DNA from: a virus
Reading direction: 5' to 3' (one strand)
DNA length: 38,773 bases
IMG/VR virus record: IMGVR_UViG_3300037041_001242
Location: 1 to 38,773 of that record
Shown here: piece by piece, positions 12,173 to 19,814 of the stretch
How positions within the stretch are numbered: position 1 is the first letter of the stretch
Layout: every line of letters begins with the position of its first letter
Made by a program: the position numbers and the translations under genes
Notes under the pieces: generated by a model
Database searches by the model: none
What the model saw: the letters and a program-made list of their open reading frames with translations, nothing else
What the model was told of the DNA's origin: nothing

Positions 12173-13631
12173 TCCGCTCGCGTTCGTGCTGCTGACGTTC
12201 CCGTGGGGCGAACCGGGCACACCGCTGGAGCATTTCGAAGGGCCGCGCAAATGGCAGCGGCGCATCCTTGCGGACATCCGCGACCACATCCGGGAGAATA
12301 ACGGCCGGGTGGACTTCGACGTGTTCCGCGAAGCGGTCGCGTCGGGCCGCGGGATCGGCAAGTCGGCGCTGGTCAGTTGGCTGGTGATCTGGATGCTCTC
12401 CACGCGCATTGGCAGTACAACCATCGTGTCGGCCAACTCCGAGGCGCAGTTGCGGTCGGTCACATGGGCCGAGATTACCAAGTGGCTGGCGATGTCGCTC
12501 AACAGCCACTGGTTCGAGATCGCCGCGACGCGCATCATGCCGGCCAAGTGGCTGACCGAGATCGTCGAGAAAGACCTCAAGAAAGGCACGCGCTACTGGT
12601 CGGTCGAAGGCCGGCTATGGTCCGAAGAGAACCCCGACGCCTACGCGGGGGTGCACAACTTCGACGGTGTGATGCTGGTGTTCGACGAAGCCAGCGGTAT
12701 CCCGGACAGCATCTGGTCAGTGGCGGACGGCTTCTTCACCGAGAACACGCCGCACCGCTTCCATCTGGCGTTCTCCAACCCGCGGCGTAGCACCGGGTAC
12801 TTCTACGAGACGTTCAACTCCAAGCGGGCGTTCTGGCGCACGCGCAACATCGACGCGCGCGAAGTGGAGGGAACGGACAAGAACCTCTACCAGCGCATCA
12901 TCGACGAGTACGGCTCAGACAGCTATCAGGCCAACGTCGAGGTCTACGGTCAGTTTCCCAGCGAAGGCGACGACCAGTTCATTGCGGTCAACGTGGTGGA
13001 CGACGCCATGCGCCGGCCCAAGTACAAGGACGCTAGCGCGCCCATCACCATCGGCGTCGACCCGGCGCGGTTCGGCTCGGACGCGACCGTCATCGCCATA
13101 CGGCAGGGCCGCGACATCATCGCGCTGAAGCGGCACCGGGGCGCAGACACGATGGAGGTCGTCGGGCACGTCATCGACGCCATCGAAGAGTACAAGCCGG
13201 CGCTGGTGTGCGTCGATGAAGGCGGTCTGGGGGCCGGCGTCGTAGACCGTCTCAAGGAGCAGCGGTACAAGATCAGAGGGGTCAACTTCGGCAACAAGGC
13301 GCAGAAGCAACTCATGTACGGCAACAAGCGCGCCGAGATGTGGGGCGCCATGCGCGACTGGCTCAAAGAGGCGGCCATACCAGAGGATCGCTTCCTGAAA
13401 ACCGACCTGATTGGCCCGCGCATCAAGCCCGACAGCAAGGGTACGCTGTTCCTCGAAAGCAAGAAGGACATGAAGTCGCGCGGGCTGGCGTCGCCTGACG
13501 CCGCCGACGCCATCGCGCTCACATTTGCCTTCCCAGTGGCCTCACGCGAGTATCGCGGCGACCGCGTTGACAGAAAGCCCCTGCGAGGGTATTCTTCGGC
13601 CGGTGTATCTACATCTTGGATGGGGTCTTAA
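12096..13631 (+). CDS. terL: Terminase large subunit
   Basis: Packaging motor and nuclease, 511 aa (P22 gp2 is 499). The ATPase part has Walker A GRGIGKSA (about residues 83-90), Walker B VMLVFDEAS and coupling motif SNPRRSTGYFYE. The RNase H-like nuclease has its three acidic positions in IGVDPARFGSD, LVCVDEGGLG and SPDAADAIAL. ATG 12096 overlaps terS; ATG 12129 is an alternative with a slightly better upstream site (AGACGAG). Confidence 0.95.
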   Translation: MQQPIYSAQDEMELMSRLWSPTIKDDPLAFVLLTFPWGEPGTPLEHFEGPRKWQRRILADIRDHIRENNGRVDFDVFREAVASGRGIGKSALVSWLVIWMLSTRIGSTTIVSANSEAQLRSVTWAEITKWLAMSLNSHWFEIAATRIMPAKWLTEIVEKDLKKGTRYWSVEGRLWSEENPDAYAGVHNFDGVMLVFDEASGIPDSIWSVADGFFTENTPHRFHLAFSNPRRSTGYFYETFNSKRAFWRTRNIDAREVEGTDKNLYQRIIDEYGSDSYQANVEVYGQFPSEGDDQFIAVNVVDDAMRRPKYKDASAPITIGVDPARFGSDATVIAIRQGRDIIALKRHRGADTMEVVGHVIDAIEEYKPALVCVDEGGLGAGVVDRLKEQRYKIRGVNFGNKAQKQLMYGNKRAEMWGAMRDWLKEAAIPEDRFLKTDLIGPRIKPDSKGTLFLESKKDMKSRGLASPDAADAIALTFAFPVASREYRGDRVDRKPLRGYSSAGVSTSWMGS

Positions 13632-13633
13632 GC

Positions 13634-13900
13634 GTGGCCGACAAGCGCAAGTCAGTGTCATTGGCTGTCGGCCGCGGGGAAAAGCTGCCCGCGTCCAAAG
13701 GCGCAGGACTGACGGCCAAGGGTCGGGCCAAGTATAACGCCGCCACAGGCAGCAAACTGAAGGCTCCGGCGCCCAACCCCAAGACGAAGGCCGACGAAGG
13801 CCGTAAGAAGTCGTTCTGCGCCCGGATGGGCGCTGTTGCAGCCAAGGCTAAGGACGGCGAACGCGCCCGTGCCAGCCTCAAGCGGTGGAAATGCTCATGA
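13634..13900 (+). CDS. Small basic phage protein, DUF6321-like
   Basis: An 88-aa protein with the conserved pair GLTAKGRAKYNAATGSKLKA and KKSFCARMGAVAAKAKDGER ending in SLKRWKC. I recognise this pattern from many marine and freshwater phages (DUF6321). The protein is Lys/Arg-rich and the two Cys are conserved. Start GTG 13634 lies 2 nt after the terL stop. Function unknown; a virion or DNA-binding role is only a guess. Confidence 0.85.
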   Translation: MADKRKSVSLAVGRGEKLPASKGAGLTAKGRAKYNAATGSKLKAPAPNPKTKADEGRKKSFCARMGAVAAKAKDGERARASLKRWKCS

Positions 13901-14058
13901 AGCCCGGACTCTACGCCAACATCAACGCCAAACGCGAGCGCATCAAAGCCGGATCGGGCGAGAAAATGCGCAAAGTTGGCGCTAAGGGCGCCCCCACAGC
14001 CAAGGCGTTCAAAGAGAGCGCCAAGACCGCTAAAAAACCCGCCAAGAAAGGTAAGTAA
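13897..14058 (+). CDS. 53-aa basic phage protein (GLYANINAKRERI type)
   Basis: A 53-aa protein below usual size cut-offs. It contains GLYANINAKRERIKAGSGEK followed by GAKGAPTAKAFKESAKTAKK, a pattern found in many phages. It is extremely Lys-rich. The ATG overlaps the stop of the preceding gene as ATGA, and the next gene begins at the very next base after its stop. Confidence 0.85.
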   Translation: MKPGLYANINAKRERIKAGSGEKMRKVGAKGAPTAKAFKESAKTAKKPAKKGK

Positions 14059-14406
14059 ATGGCCAAGCCGCCCCGCATGATGCCCAAAATGCCGAAACCA
14101 GCCCCCAAGGGCGCTGCAAAGCCCGCGCCGCGGATCATGCCGCTGGTTAAGCCCCGCGCCAAGGCTGCGGCCCCTGCTGCGTCGGCTATCGACCGCGCCA
14201 ACCGCGCACAGGCGATGGAAGCGCGTGAAATGCGGATGATGGGCGCTGGCGCCAAGAAGGTTACGTCGGCTGCCGAAGCGGCCATCGACCGCGCCAACCG
14301 TGCGCAGGCAATGGAAGCCAAAGAGGCCCGCATGATGCGCAAAAAGGCGCCGCAGGTCATCAGCACCACCGTGCGCGAGCGCACCACGCCGCCGAAGAAG
14401 AAATAA
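14059..14406 (+). CDS. Basic Pro/Lys/Met-rich protein with internal duplication, 115 aa
   Basis: A 115-aa low-complexity basic protein. It starts with Lys-Pro-Met repeats (MPKMPKPAPKGAAKPAPRIM) and then carries two copies of AIDRANRAQAMEA-(K/R)-E, separated by about 30 residues; the DNA of the copies is also similar. It follows the preceding gene with no gap. It is probably disordered. No function recognised. Confidence 0.7.
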   Translation: MAKPPRMMPKMPKPAPKGAAKPAPRIMPLVKPRAKAAAPAASAIDRANRAQAMEAREMRMMGAGAKKVTSAAEAAIDRANRAQAMEAKEARMMRKKAPQVISTTVRERTTPPKKK

Positions 14407-14407
14407 C

Positions 14408-14548
14408 GTGCCGCTGGTCAAATCACCCAGCAAAACGGCGTTTCGCAAGAACATCAAGGCCGAAATCAAGGCTGGAAAGCCGCAAAAACAGGCTGTCGCT
14501 ATCGCCTATTCGGTGAAGCGGCAGGCGGCCAAAAAGGGCAAAAAGTAG
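14408..14548 (+). CDS. 46-aa basic phage protein (PQKQAVAIAYSVKR type)
   Basis: A 46-aa protein starting at GTG 14408. It has SKTAFRKNIKAEIKAGKPQK then QAVAIAYSVKR, a conserved pattern of tiny phage proteins encoded near portal genes, often labelled with a DUF name. It is too short for common ORF cut-offs. It ends 4 nt before the portal start, so it is part of the packaging operon. Confidence 0.83.
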   Translation: MPLVKSPSKTAFRKNIKAEIKAGKPQKQAVAIAYSVKRQAAKKGKK

Positions 14549-14552
14549 CGTT

Positions 14553-16817
14553 ATGGCCGATCCGACAGGCATCAATACGGCGGGAAAAGTCGCCAACGTA
14601 GGGTCCAACCCGGCGAAGTCGTCTGAGGACAACGACGACAAGATGGCGACCATGCGCAGCCGTCTCCAGATGGCGATGGCTGCGTACTCTGACAGCCGCG
14701 AGGACGAGTTGGACGATCTGCGCTTCATGGCCGGCTCGCCCGACAACCAGTGGCAGTGGCCGGCCGACGTGCTCGCCACCCGCGGGTCCGTGCAGGGCCA
14801 AACCATCAACGCGCGTCCGTGCCTCACGATCAACAAGCTGCCCCAGCACGTCCGCATGGTGACGAACGAGCAGCGCCAGAACCGCCCGTCGGGCAAGGTC
14901 ATTCCCGCCGACGACAACGCTGACGTTCAGGTCGCTGAGATTTTCAACGGTGTGGTGCGCCACATCGAGTATATGTCGGACGCCGACGTGGCCTACGACA
15001 CGGCCTGCGACAATCAGGTCACGTATGGCGAAGGCTACATCCGCCTGCTGACCGAGTACTGCAACGACGAGACGTTCGATCAGGACATCAAGATCGGCCG
15101 CGTGCGCAACGCCTTCAGCGTCTACATGGACCCCACGATCCAAGACCCGTGCGGCGCGGACGCCAAGTGGTGCTTCATTACGCAGGACATCCTGACGACC
15201 GAATACGAAGAGATGTTCCCGGACGCGTCGCCTGTCAGCACGCTGATGGCGCAGGGCGTCGGCAACGAGAGCATGGCGCAGTGGCTGGCCGAGAACACCA
15301 TCCGGATCGCCGAGTATTTCTACTACGAAAACGAGCGCGCCACGCTGCACCTGTACCCCGACAACCAGACCGCTTTCCGCGGGTCGCAGCGGGACAAGCA
15401 GTTGTCGAGTATGTTCGGCAAGCCCATCCGCAGCCGTGAGGTAGACCGCAAAAAGGTCATGTGGATGAAGACCAACGGCTTTGACGTGCTCGAAGAGCGC
15501 GAATGGCCGGGCAAGTGGATACCTGTCGTTCGCGTCATCGGGAACGAGTGGGAAGTCGAAGGCCGGATGTACATCTCGGGCCTCGTGCGCAACGCGAAAG
15601 ATGCGCAGCGTATGTACAACTATTGGACCAGCCAAGAGGCAGAAATGCTCGCGCTGGCGCCCAAAGCACCCTTCATTGGCTATGGCGGCCAGTTCGAAGG
15701 GTACGAGATGCAGTGGAAGACCGCCAATACGACCAACTGGCCGTATCTGGAAGTCAATCCCGACGTGACGGACGGTGCCGGGTCAGTCCTCCCCTTACCG
15801 CAGCGTGCGCCTCCTCCGTTGCCCCAGACTGGCCTGATCCAAGCCAAGATGGGGGCTGCCGAAGACATCAAGGGCACCACAGGCCAGTACGACGCCTCGC
15901 TGGGCATGGGCGGCAACGAGCGGTCCGCCAAGGCCATCGTGGCGCGCGAAAAGCAGGGTGACACCGGCACGTATCACTACGTAGACAATCTGGCCCGTGC
16001 GATCCGTCACCTGACCCGTCAGATCGTGGACATTATCCCGAAGATTTACGACACCCAGCGCATCGCCCGGATCATCGGCGTCGATGGCGAAGTCGATATG
16101 GTCAAGTTCAACCCCATGCAGCCGGAACCCGTCAAGGAAATCCGCGACATGGACACGGGCGCTCTGATCGAGAAAATCTACAACCCCAGCGTCGGCGTTT
16201 ACGACGTGATGGTCACGACCGGCCCGGGCTACATGACGAAGCGTCAGGAAGCCCTCGACGCGATGAGCCAGATTTTGCAGTCCAACCCGCAGCTTTGGGC
16301 TGTGGCGGGCGATCTGTTCATCAAGAACATGGACTGGCCCGGCGCGCAGGAGATGGCGCAGCGGTTCAAGAAGATTTTGGACCCCAAGGTGCTGTCGGAA
16401 GGCGATCAGTCGCCCGAAATGATGGCCGCGCAGCAGCAGATCGAAGCCATGACGCAGGAGTTGAACCGCGTCACGGACATCCTGCAAAACGTGCAGGACA
16501 GCACGGAACAGCAGAAGGTGGAGATCGACCGCTACAAGTCCGAGATCGACGCCTACAACGCCGAAACCAAGCGTATCGGTGTGGTATCTGGCGGCATGAC
16601 GCCCGAGCAAATTCAAGAGATCGTGATGAACACCATCGCGGCCGCTATGGACACCGGCGATCTGATCGACGGGGCGCTTGAGATGCGCGAGATGCCCGAC
16701 ATGGCCGACGTGGTCGGTATGCAGGGCGGCGGTATGCCCCCCGAGATGCCCCCGCGGATGCCGATGGGCGGCGAAATGCCGATGGAAGGCGAAATGCCAC
16801 CTGAAGGACTGATGTGA
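14553..16817 (+). CDS. Portal protein, P22 type
   Basis: Dodecameric DNA entry and exit channel, 754 aa (P22 gp1 is 725). The N-terminal half has the family's pattern DDLRFMAGSPDNQW, RPCLTINKLPQHVRMVTNEQ and the following RQNRPSGKVIP, then YDTACDNQVTYGEGYIRLL. The C-terminal part is a long helix (MTQELNRVTDILQNVQDSTE) suited to the barrel or tail of the portal. The last 35 residues are a Met-Pro-Glu repeat. Position between terL and the head genes agrees with P22. Confidence 0.93.
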   Translation: MADPTGINTAGKVANVGSNPAKSSEDNDDKMATMRSRLQMAMAAYSDSREDELDDLRFMAGSPDNQWQWPADVLATRGSVQGQTINARPCLTINKLPQHVRMVTNEQRQNRPSGKVIPADDNADVQVAEIFNGVVRHIEYMSDADVAYDTACDNQVTYGEGYIRLLTEYCNDETFDQDIKIGRVRNAFSVYMDPTIQDPCGADAKWCFITQDILTTEYEEMFPDASPVSTLMAQGVGNESMAQWLAENTIRIAEYFYYENERATLHLYPDNQTAFRGSQRDKQLSSMFGKPIRSREVDRKKVMWMKTNGFDVLEEREWPGKWIPVVRVIGNEWEVEGRMYISGLVRNAKDAQRMYNYWTSQEAEMLALAPKAPFIGYGGQFEGYEMQWKTANTTNWPYLEVNPDVTDGAGSVLPLPQRAPPPLPQTGLIQAKMGAAEDIKGTTGQYDASLGMGGNERSAKAIVAREKQGDTGTYHYVDNLARAIRHLTRQIVDIIPKIYDTQRIARIIGVDGEVDMVKFNPMQPEPVKEIRDMDTGALIEKIYNPSVGVYDVMVTTGPGYMTKRQEALDAMSQILQSNPQLWAVAGDLFIKNMDWPGAQEMAQRFKKILDPKVLSEGDQSPEMMAAQQQIEAMTQELNRVTDILQNVQDSTEQQKVEIDRYKSEIDAYNAETKRIGVVSGGMTPEQIQEIVMNTIAAAMDTGDLIDGALEMREMPDMADVVGMQGGGMPPEMPPRMPMGGEMPMEGEMPPEGLM

Positions 16818-17179
16818 TGAAGTGCGCTGATTTTGTTGGTATGCTGTTTCTGGCCCGCGATGTGACGCACAGCGCGCACCTGAACACGCGCAGCTTTGCC
16901 AAGCACAAGGCGCTGGGCAAGTTCTACGAAGGCATCATCGACCACGCGGACAAGTTTGCCGAAGCCTATCAGGGCAAATACGGCCTGATTGGCCCGATCA
17001 CGCTCATGTCGGCCAAGAAGACCAACAACGTGGTCGAGTTCCTTGAAGCCCAAGTGGACGAACTCATGGAAATGCGGTATAAAGTCGTCGATAAGGATTG
17101 CACACCGATCCAGAACATCATCGACGAGATTTTCGGGCTGTATTACACCACCCTGTACAAACTCAAATTTTTGGCGTGA
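16817..17179 (+). CDS. DUF5856 family protein
   Basis: A 120-aa helical protein. It has the family's FLARDVTHSAHLNTRSFAKH followed by KALGKFYEGIIDHADKFAEA and YQGKYGLIGPI. The His and Glu/Asp spacing gives it a four-helix, ferritin-like appearance, but metal binding is unproven. ATG 16817 shares a base with the portal stop (TGATG). It is found next to portal or structural genes in other phages; its role is unknown. Confidence 0.83.
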   Translation: MKCADFVGMLFLARDVTHSAHLNTRSFAKHKALGKFYEGIIDHADKFAEAYQGKYGLIGPITLMSAKKTNNVVEFLEAQVDELMEMRYKVVDKDCTPIQNIIDEIFGLYYTTLYKLKFLA

Positions 17180-17188
17180 GGCTGACCT

Positions 17189-17494
17189 ATGGAACTGCTT
17201 AATCCCTGCGATCAAACCGCATATCCGTCCTATAGCGTCGCCTTCACGGCAGCCGCCGGCAACACGACTGCATGGGCGCCCGGCCCGCAGGGCGTGTTGG
17301 TCTGGTCGGATCAGGCTTGCTACGTCGAAGTCGGCGTCGGCGCGGTGGCAACCACCGCCAGCACCCCGATCCCGGCCTTCACGCCGATCCCGTTCGTGCT
17401 GGATGTGAGTTCGTCGGGCGCCCCGTGGCGCGTGAGCGCGATCCGCGTCGCGAACGACGGCACCATCTACTGCAAGCCGATCAACCGGAACTGA
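17189..17494 (+). CDS. Putative virion protein, 101 aa
   Basis: A 101-aa beta-rich protein, Ala/Gly/Thr/Pro-rich and without charged helices (YPSYSVAFTAAAGNTTAW; ends in YCKPINRN). The composition and its place at the head of the fibre module suggest a small capsid- or fibre-associated protein. No family recognised. GTGAGG precedes the ATG. Confidence 0.68.
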   Translation: MELLNPCDQTAYPSYSVAFTAAAGNTTAWAPGPQGVLVWSDQACYVEVGVGAVATTASTPIPAFTPIPFVLDVSSSGAPWRVSAIRVANDGTIYCKPINRN

Positions 17495-17497
17495 TCT

Positions 17498-17659
17498 GTG
17501 AGTTTCGGCGTCGCCCTGCGGAACAGCGTTGCCCTCGGCCTCGGGGGCATTGTTGCGTTGTTTTCGGGCTACGGTCCGGATCAGGCGCAGGGCAATCTCG
17601 AAGCCGAAAACGGCGACAATCTCGTCCAAGAGGACGGCGGACTTTTACTGTTGGAGTAG
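17498..17659 (+). CDS. 53-aa small structural-type protein
   Basis: A 53-aa protein from GTG 17498, 3 nt after the preceding stop. The N-terminal half is hydrophobic (VALGLGGIVALFSGY) and the acidic C-terminal half ends NLVQEDGGLLLLE, an ending similar to short repeats found in phage virion proteins. A membrane role cannot be excluded. The next gene starts 3 nt later. Confidence 0.62.
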   Translation: MSFGVALRNSVALGLGGIVALFSGYGPDQAQGNLEAENGDNLVQEDGGLLLLE

Positions 17660-17662
17660 CCA

Positions 17663-18076
17663 ATGGCTGACCTTAAGATTTCTCAGCTTCCGGCGGTCAC
17701 AACGCCGCTCGCGCTAACCGAAGAACTGCCGACCGTTCAGTCGTCCACGACCCGAAAGGTCACGGCTTCGCAGTTGCTGACGGGCGTGATCGTGACGGAA
17801 GCGACGACCAGCCGCACGCTGGGCGCCGGCGACAACGGCAAGATCATCTACTGCACCAGCGGGTCGGCTACGACGATCACTTGCGCAGCCGGTCTGGGCG
17901 CGGGCTTTAACGTGACGATCATTCAGGGTGGGGCCGGCAAGGTCACTGTGGCGGCCGGCGGTCAGACGCTGGTGTCCTACTCGTCGCTGTTCAGCACGAT
18001 GGGTCAGTACGCCGTCATTTCGCTCATCTGCCCGGTCGCCAACACGTTCGTGGCGGCAGGAAACCTTGGGGTCTAA
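17663..18076 (+). CDS. Fibre-associated beta-rich protein, 137 aa
   Basis: A 137-aa protein starting MADLKISQLPAVTTPLALTE, the opening seen in many phage fibre and head-fibre proteins (D-x-K-I-S-x-L-P). The rest is strand-rich with repeated Gly and Thr (GAGDNGKIIYCTSGSATTIT). Probably a short trimeric virion appendage or adaptor. It is GC-rich, unlike the next three genes. Confidence 0.7.
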   Translation: MADLKISQLPAVTTPLALTEELPTVQSSTTRKVTASQLLTGVIVTEATTSRTLGAGDNGKIIYCTSGSATTITCAAGLGAGFNVTIIQGGAGKVTVAAGGQTLVSYSSLFSTMGQYAVISLICPVANTFVAAGNLGV

Positions 18077-18079
18077 TAG

Positions 18080-18580
18080 ATGACTGTCTACCTATCTAGT
18101 TTTGGCGGCGTCGGGTGGCAATTCTTTGACGCAAACGGCGTCCCGTTGAGCGGCGGAAAGATTTACACATACGCGGCCGGCACGACCACGCCGGCACCAA
18201 CGTACACGGATAGCAATGGTAGCACCGCACACACCAACCCCATAGTTCTCAACAGTTCGGGTCGTGTTGCTACGGGCGAAATTTGGCAACCCGCAGGAAA
18301 TCAATACAAATACGTTCTTGAAACAAGCACTGGCGTATTGATTGGTACGTTTGATAACGTCGGCACAATCGTGTCGGGTGAAGCAACCATAGCTAATTTT
18401 ACGGGCAACGGATCGCAAACAGTGTTTAATTTGGCTTTTGCGCCACCTTCCGAAAATTCCACAAACATATACGTGTCCGGGGTGTACCAACAAAAAAACA
18501 CATATTCTGTGGCGGGGGCGGCCATTACATTTTCTAGCGCACCTCCTTTTAACGCCTCCATTGAAGTGACATACTTCTAA
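18080..18580 (+). CDS. Tail-fibre / tailspike head-binding-type protein, 166 aa
   Basis: A 166-aa protein whose first 80 residues match the adaptor pattern of many short-tail phage spikes: FFDANGVPLSGGKIYTYAAG, then TPAPTYTDSNGST and NPIVLNSSGRV. The second half is a small beta domain with FTGNGSQTVFNLAF and IYVSGVYQQKNTYSV, also typical of fibre proteins. It probably anchors the spike to the tail. It is AT-richer than the genes before it, and ends in a TAATG overlap with the next gene. Confidence 0.82.
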   Translation: MTVYLSSFGGVGWQFFDANGVPLSGGKIYTYAAGTTTPAPTYTDSNGSTAHTNPIVLNSSGRVATGEIWQPAGNQYKYVLETSTGVLIGTFDNVGTIVSGEATIANFTGNGSQTVFNLAFAPPSENSTNIYVSGVYQQKNTYSVAGAAITFSSAPPFNASIEVTYF

Positions 18581-19806
18581 TGATTACGCCTTCATATTCC
18601 GCCACCGCCACTGAGCGAGTGCTGCCTCGCCTTGCGCTGGACTTCACCACGAGCGCGCTCGACCCCCGCGTCGCAGTCACACGCGCTTTGAACACGGCTA
18701 CCCGCGTCAACAGCAGTGGCTTAATTGAAACGGTCAACGCCGATCTTCCGCGTTTTGACTACGACCCCGTGACGCTTCAGCCAAAAGGTCTGCTTATTGA
18801 AGATCAACGCACAAATGCGCTCGCGTATTCAGAAGAGCTTGGGAACGCTGTGTGGACGAAATCGAACTCGTCTATAGTCGATAATAGCACTACTTCGCCG
18901 AGCGGATTGACCAACGCAGATACGTTGGTGGAAAACACGGCGACTTCCACGCACTTCATACAAAGCACAGCTAGTGTCGTGGGGACGCCCGTTGTTTGTT
19001 CTTTTTACGCTAAGAAAAAAGAAAGAAGCAAAGTCGGGTTTGGTGGGGCAGGGTTCAACGCTCAAGGCTTTCAAGCGGTTTGGGATTTAGATAGCGGAAC
19101 CGTTTTTACTAACATTGGCGGAAGAGCGTCTATACAGGCTCTAGCAAACGGATGGTATAGGTGTTCGGTGGCTTTTACGCCATCAAACACATCCGGCAGT
19201 ATTATTTTGCTTTGTGACGATACAGGGAGCAACAGCTACACGGGCGATGGCACGAGCGGCCTTTTTCTCTGGGGCGTGCAGACCGAAGCAGGCGCATTCG
19301 CCACCAGCTACATCCCCACGACCACGACCAGCCTGACGCGCAACGCTGACGTTGTGTCGATGACGGGGGCGAACTTCAGCAGTTGGTATAACTCCAGCGA
19401 GGGCACCTTTGCTGCGGATGCTACTACGTTAAGCCCTCTGGGGTCTACGCAACGCATTTTTTCCGCAAGCACCGGATCGTTCGCGGACTCAATCAACGCC
19501 TCAGCTTCCGGCACTGATCTGTTTTGCCAATGTTTTACGGCTGGCGGTTTAGAGGCCAATATGTTTTTTGCGGGGGGCGCGTCTAATACGACGTTCAGCC
19601 TGTCCTACGCCTACAAGGCCAACAACGCTGCTGCCGCGCTGAAAGCTGGTTCCGTCACGACCGACACCAGTATCATCCTGCCTACGCCAAACCAGTTTGG
19701 CATAGGCAACGAAGGCGGCTTCGCGCTATTCAACGGGTGGGTCAACAATATACGCTATTGGCCGCAGCGTTTGACCGACGCTGAAGTCCAAGCATTTTCT
19801 AAATGA
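18580..19806 (+). CDS. Fibre protein with lectin-like domain, 408 aa
   Basis: A 408-aa protein. The N-terminus has the segment LDPRVAVTRALNTATRVNSS followed by DYDPVTLQPKGLLIEDQRTN, common to phage head-fibre proteins. The middle (AKKKERSKVGFGG; NGWYRCSVAFTPSNTSG) is like a concanavalin A-type carbohydrate-binding domain, and the end (FNGWVNNIRYWPQRLTDAEV) is a typical laminin-G/LamG-like finish. Probable role: binding host surface sugars. It lies directly before the beta-helix spike. Confidence 0.8.
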   Translation: MITPSYSATATERVLPRLALDFTTSALDPRVAVTRALNTATRVNSSGLIETVNADLPRFDYDPVTLQPKGLLIEDQRTNALAYSEELGNAVWTKSNSSIVDNSTTSPSGLTNADTLVENTATSTHFIQSTASVVGTPVVCSFYAKKKERSKVGFGGAGFNAQGFQAVWDLDSGTVFTNIGGRASIQALANGWYRCSVAFTPSNTSGSIILLCDDTGSNSYTGDGTSGLFLWGVQTEAGAFATSYIPTTTTSLTRNADVVSMTGANFSSWYNSSEGTFAADATTLSPLGSTQRIFSASTGSFADSINASASGTDLFCQCFTAGGLEANMFFAGGASNTTFSLSYAYKANNAAAALKAGSVTTDTSIILPTPNQFGIGNEGGFALFNGWVNNIRYWPQRLTDAEVQAFSK

Positions 19807-19814
19807 GGTAAGCC

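Noticed and set aside
13609-14469. 286-aa minus-strand open frame opposite the four small basic genes
   Set aside because: The plus-strand genes match known phage patterns; the minus frame is a low-complexity complement.
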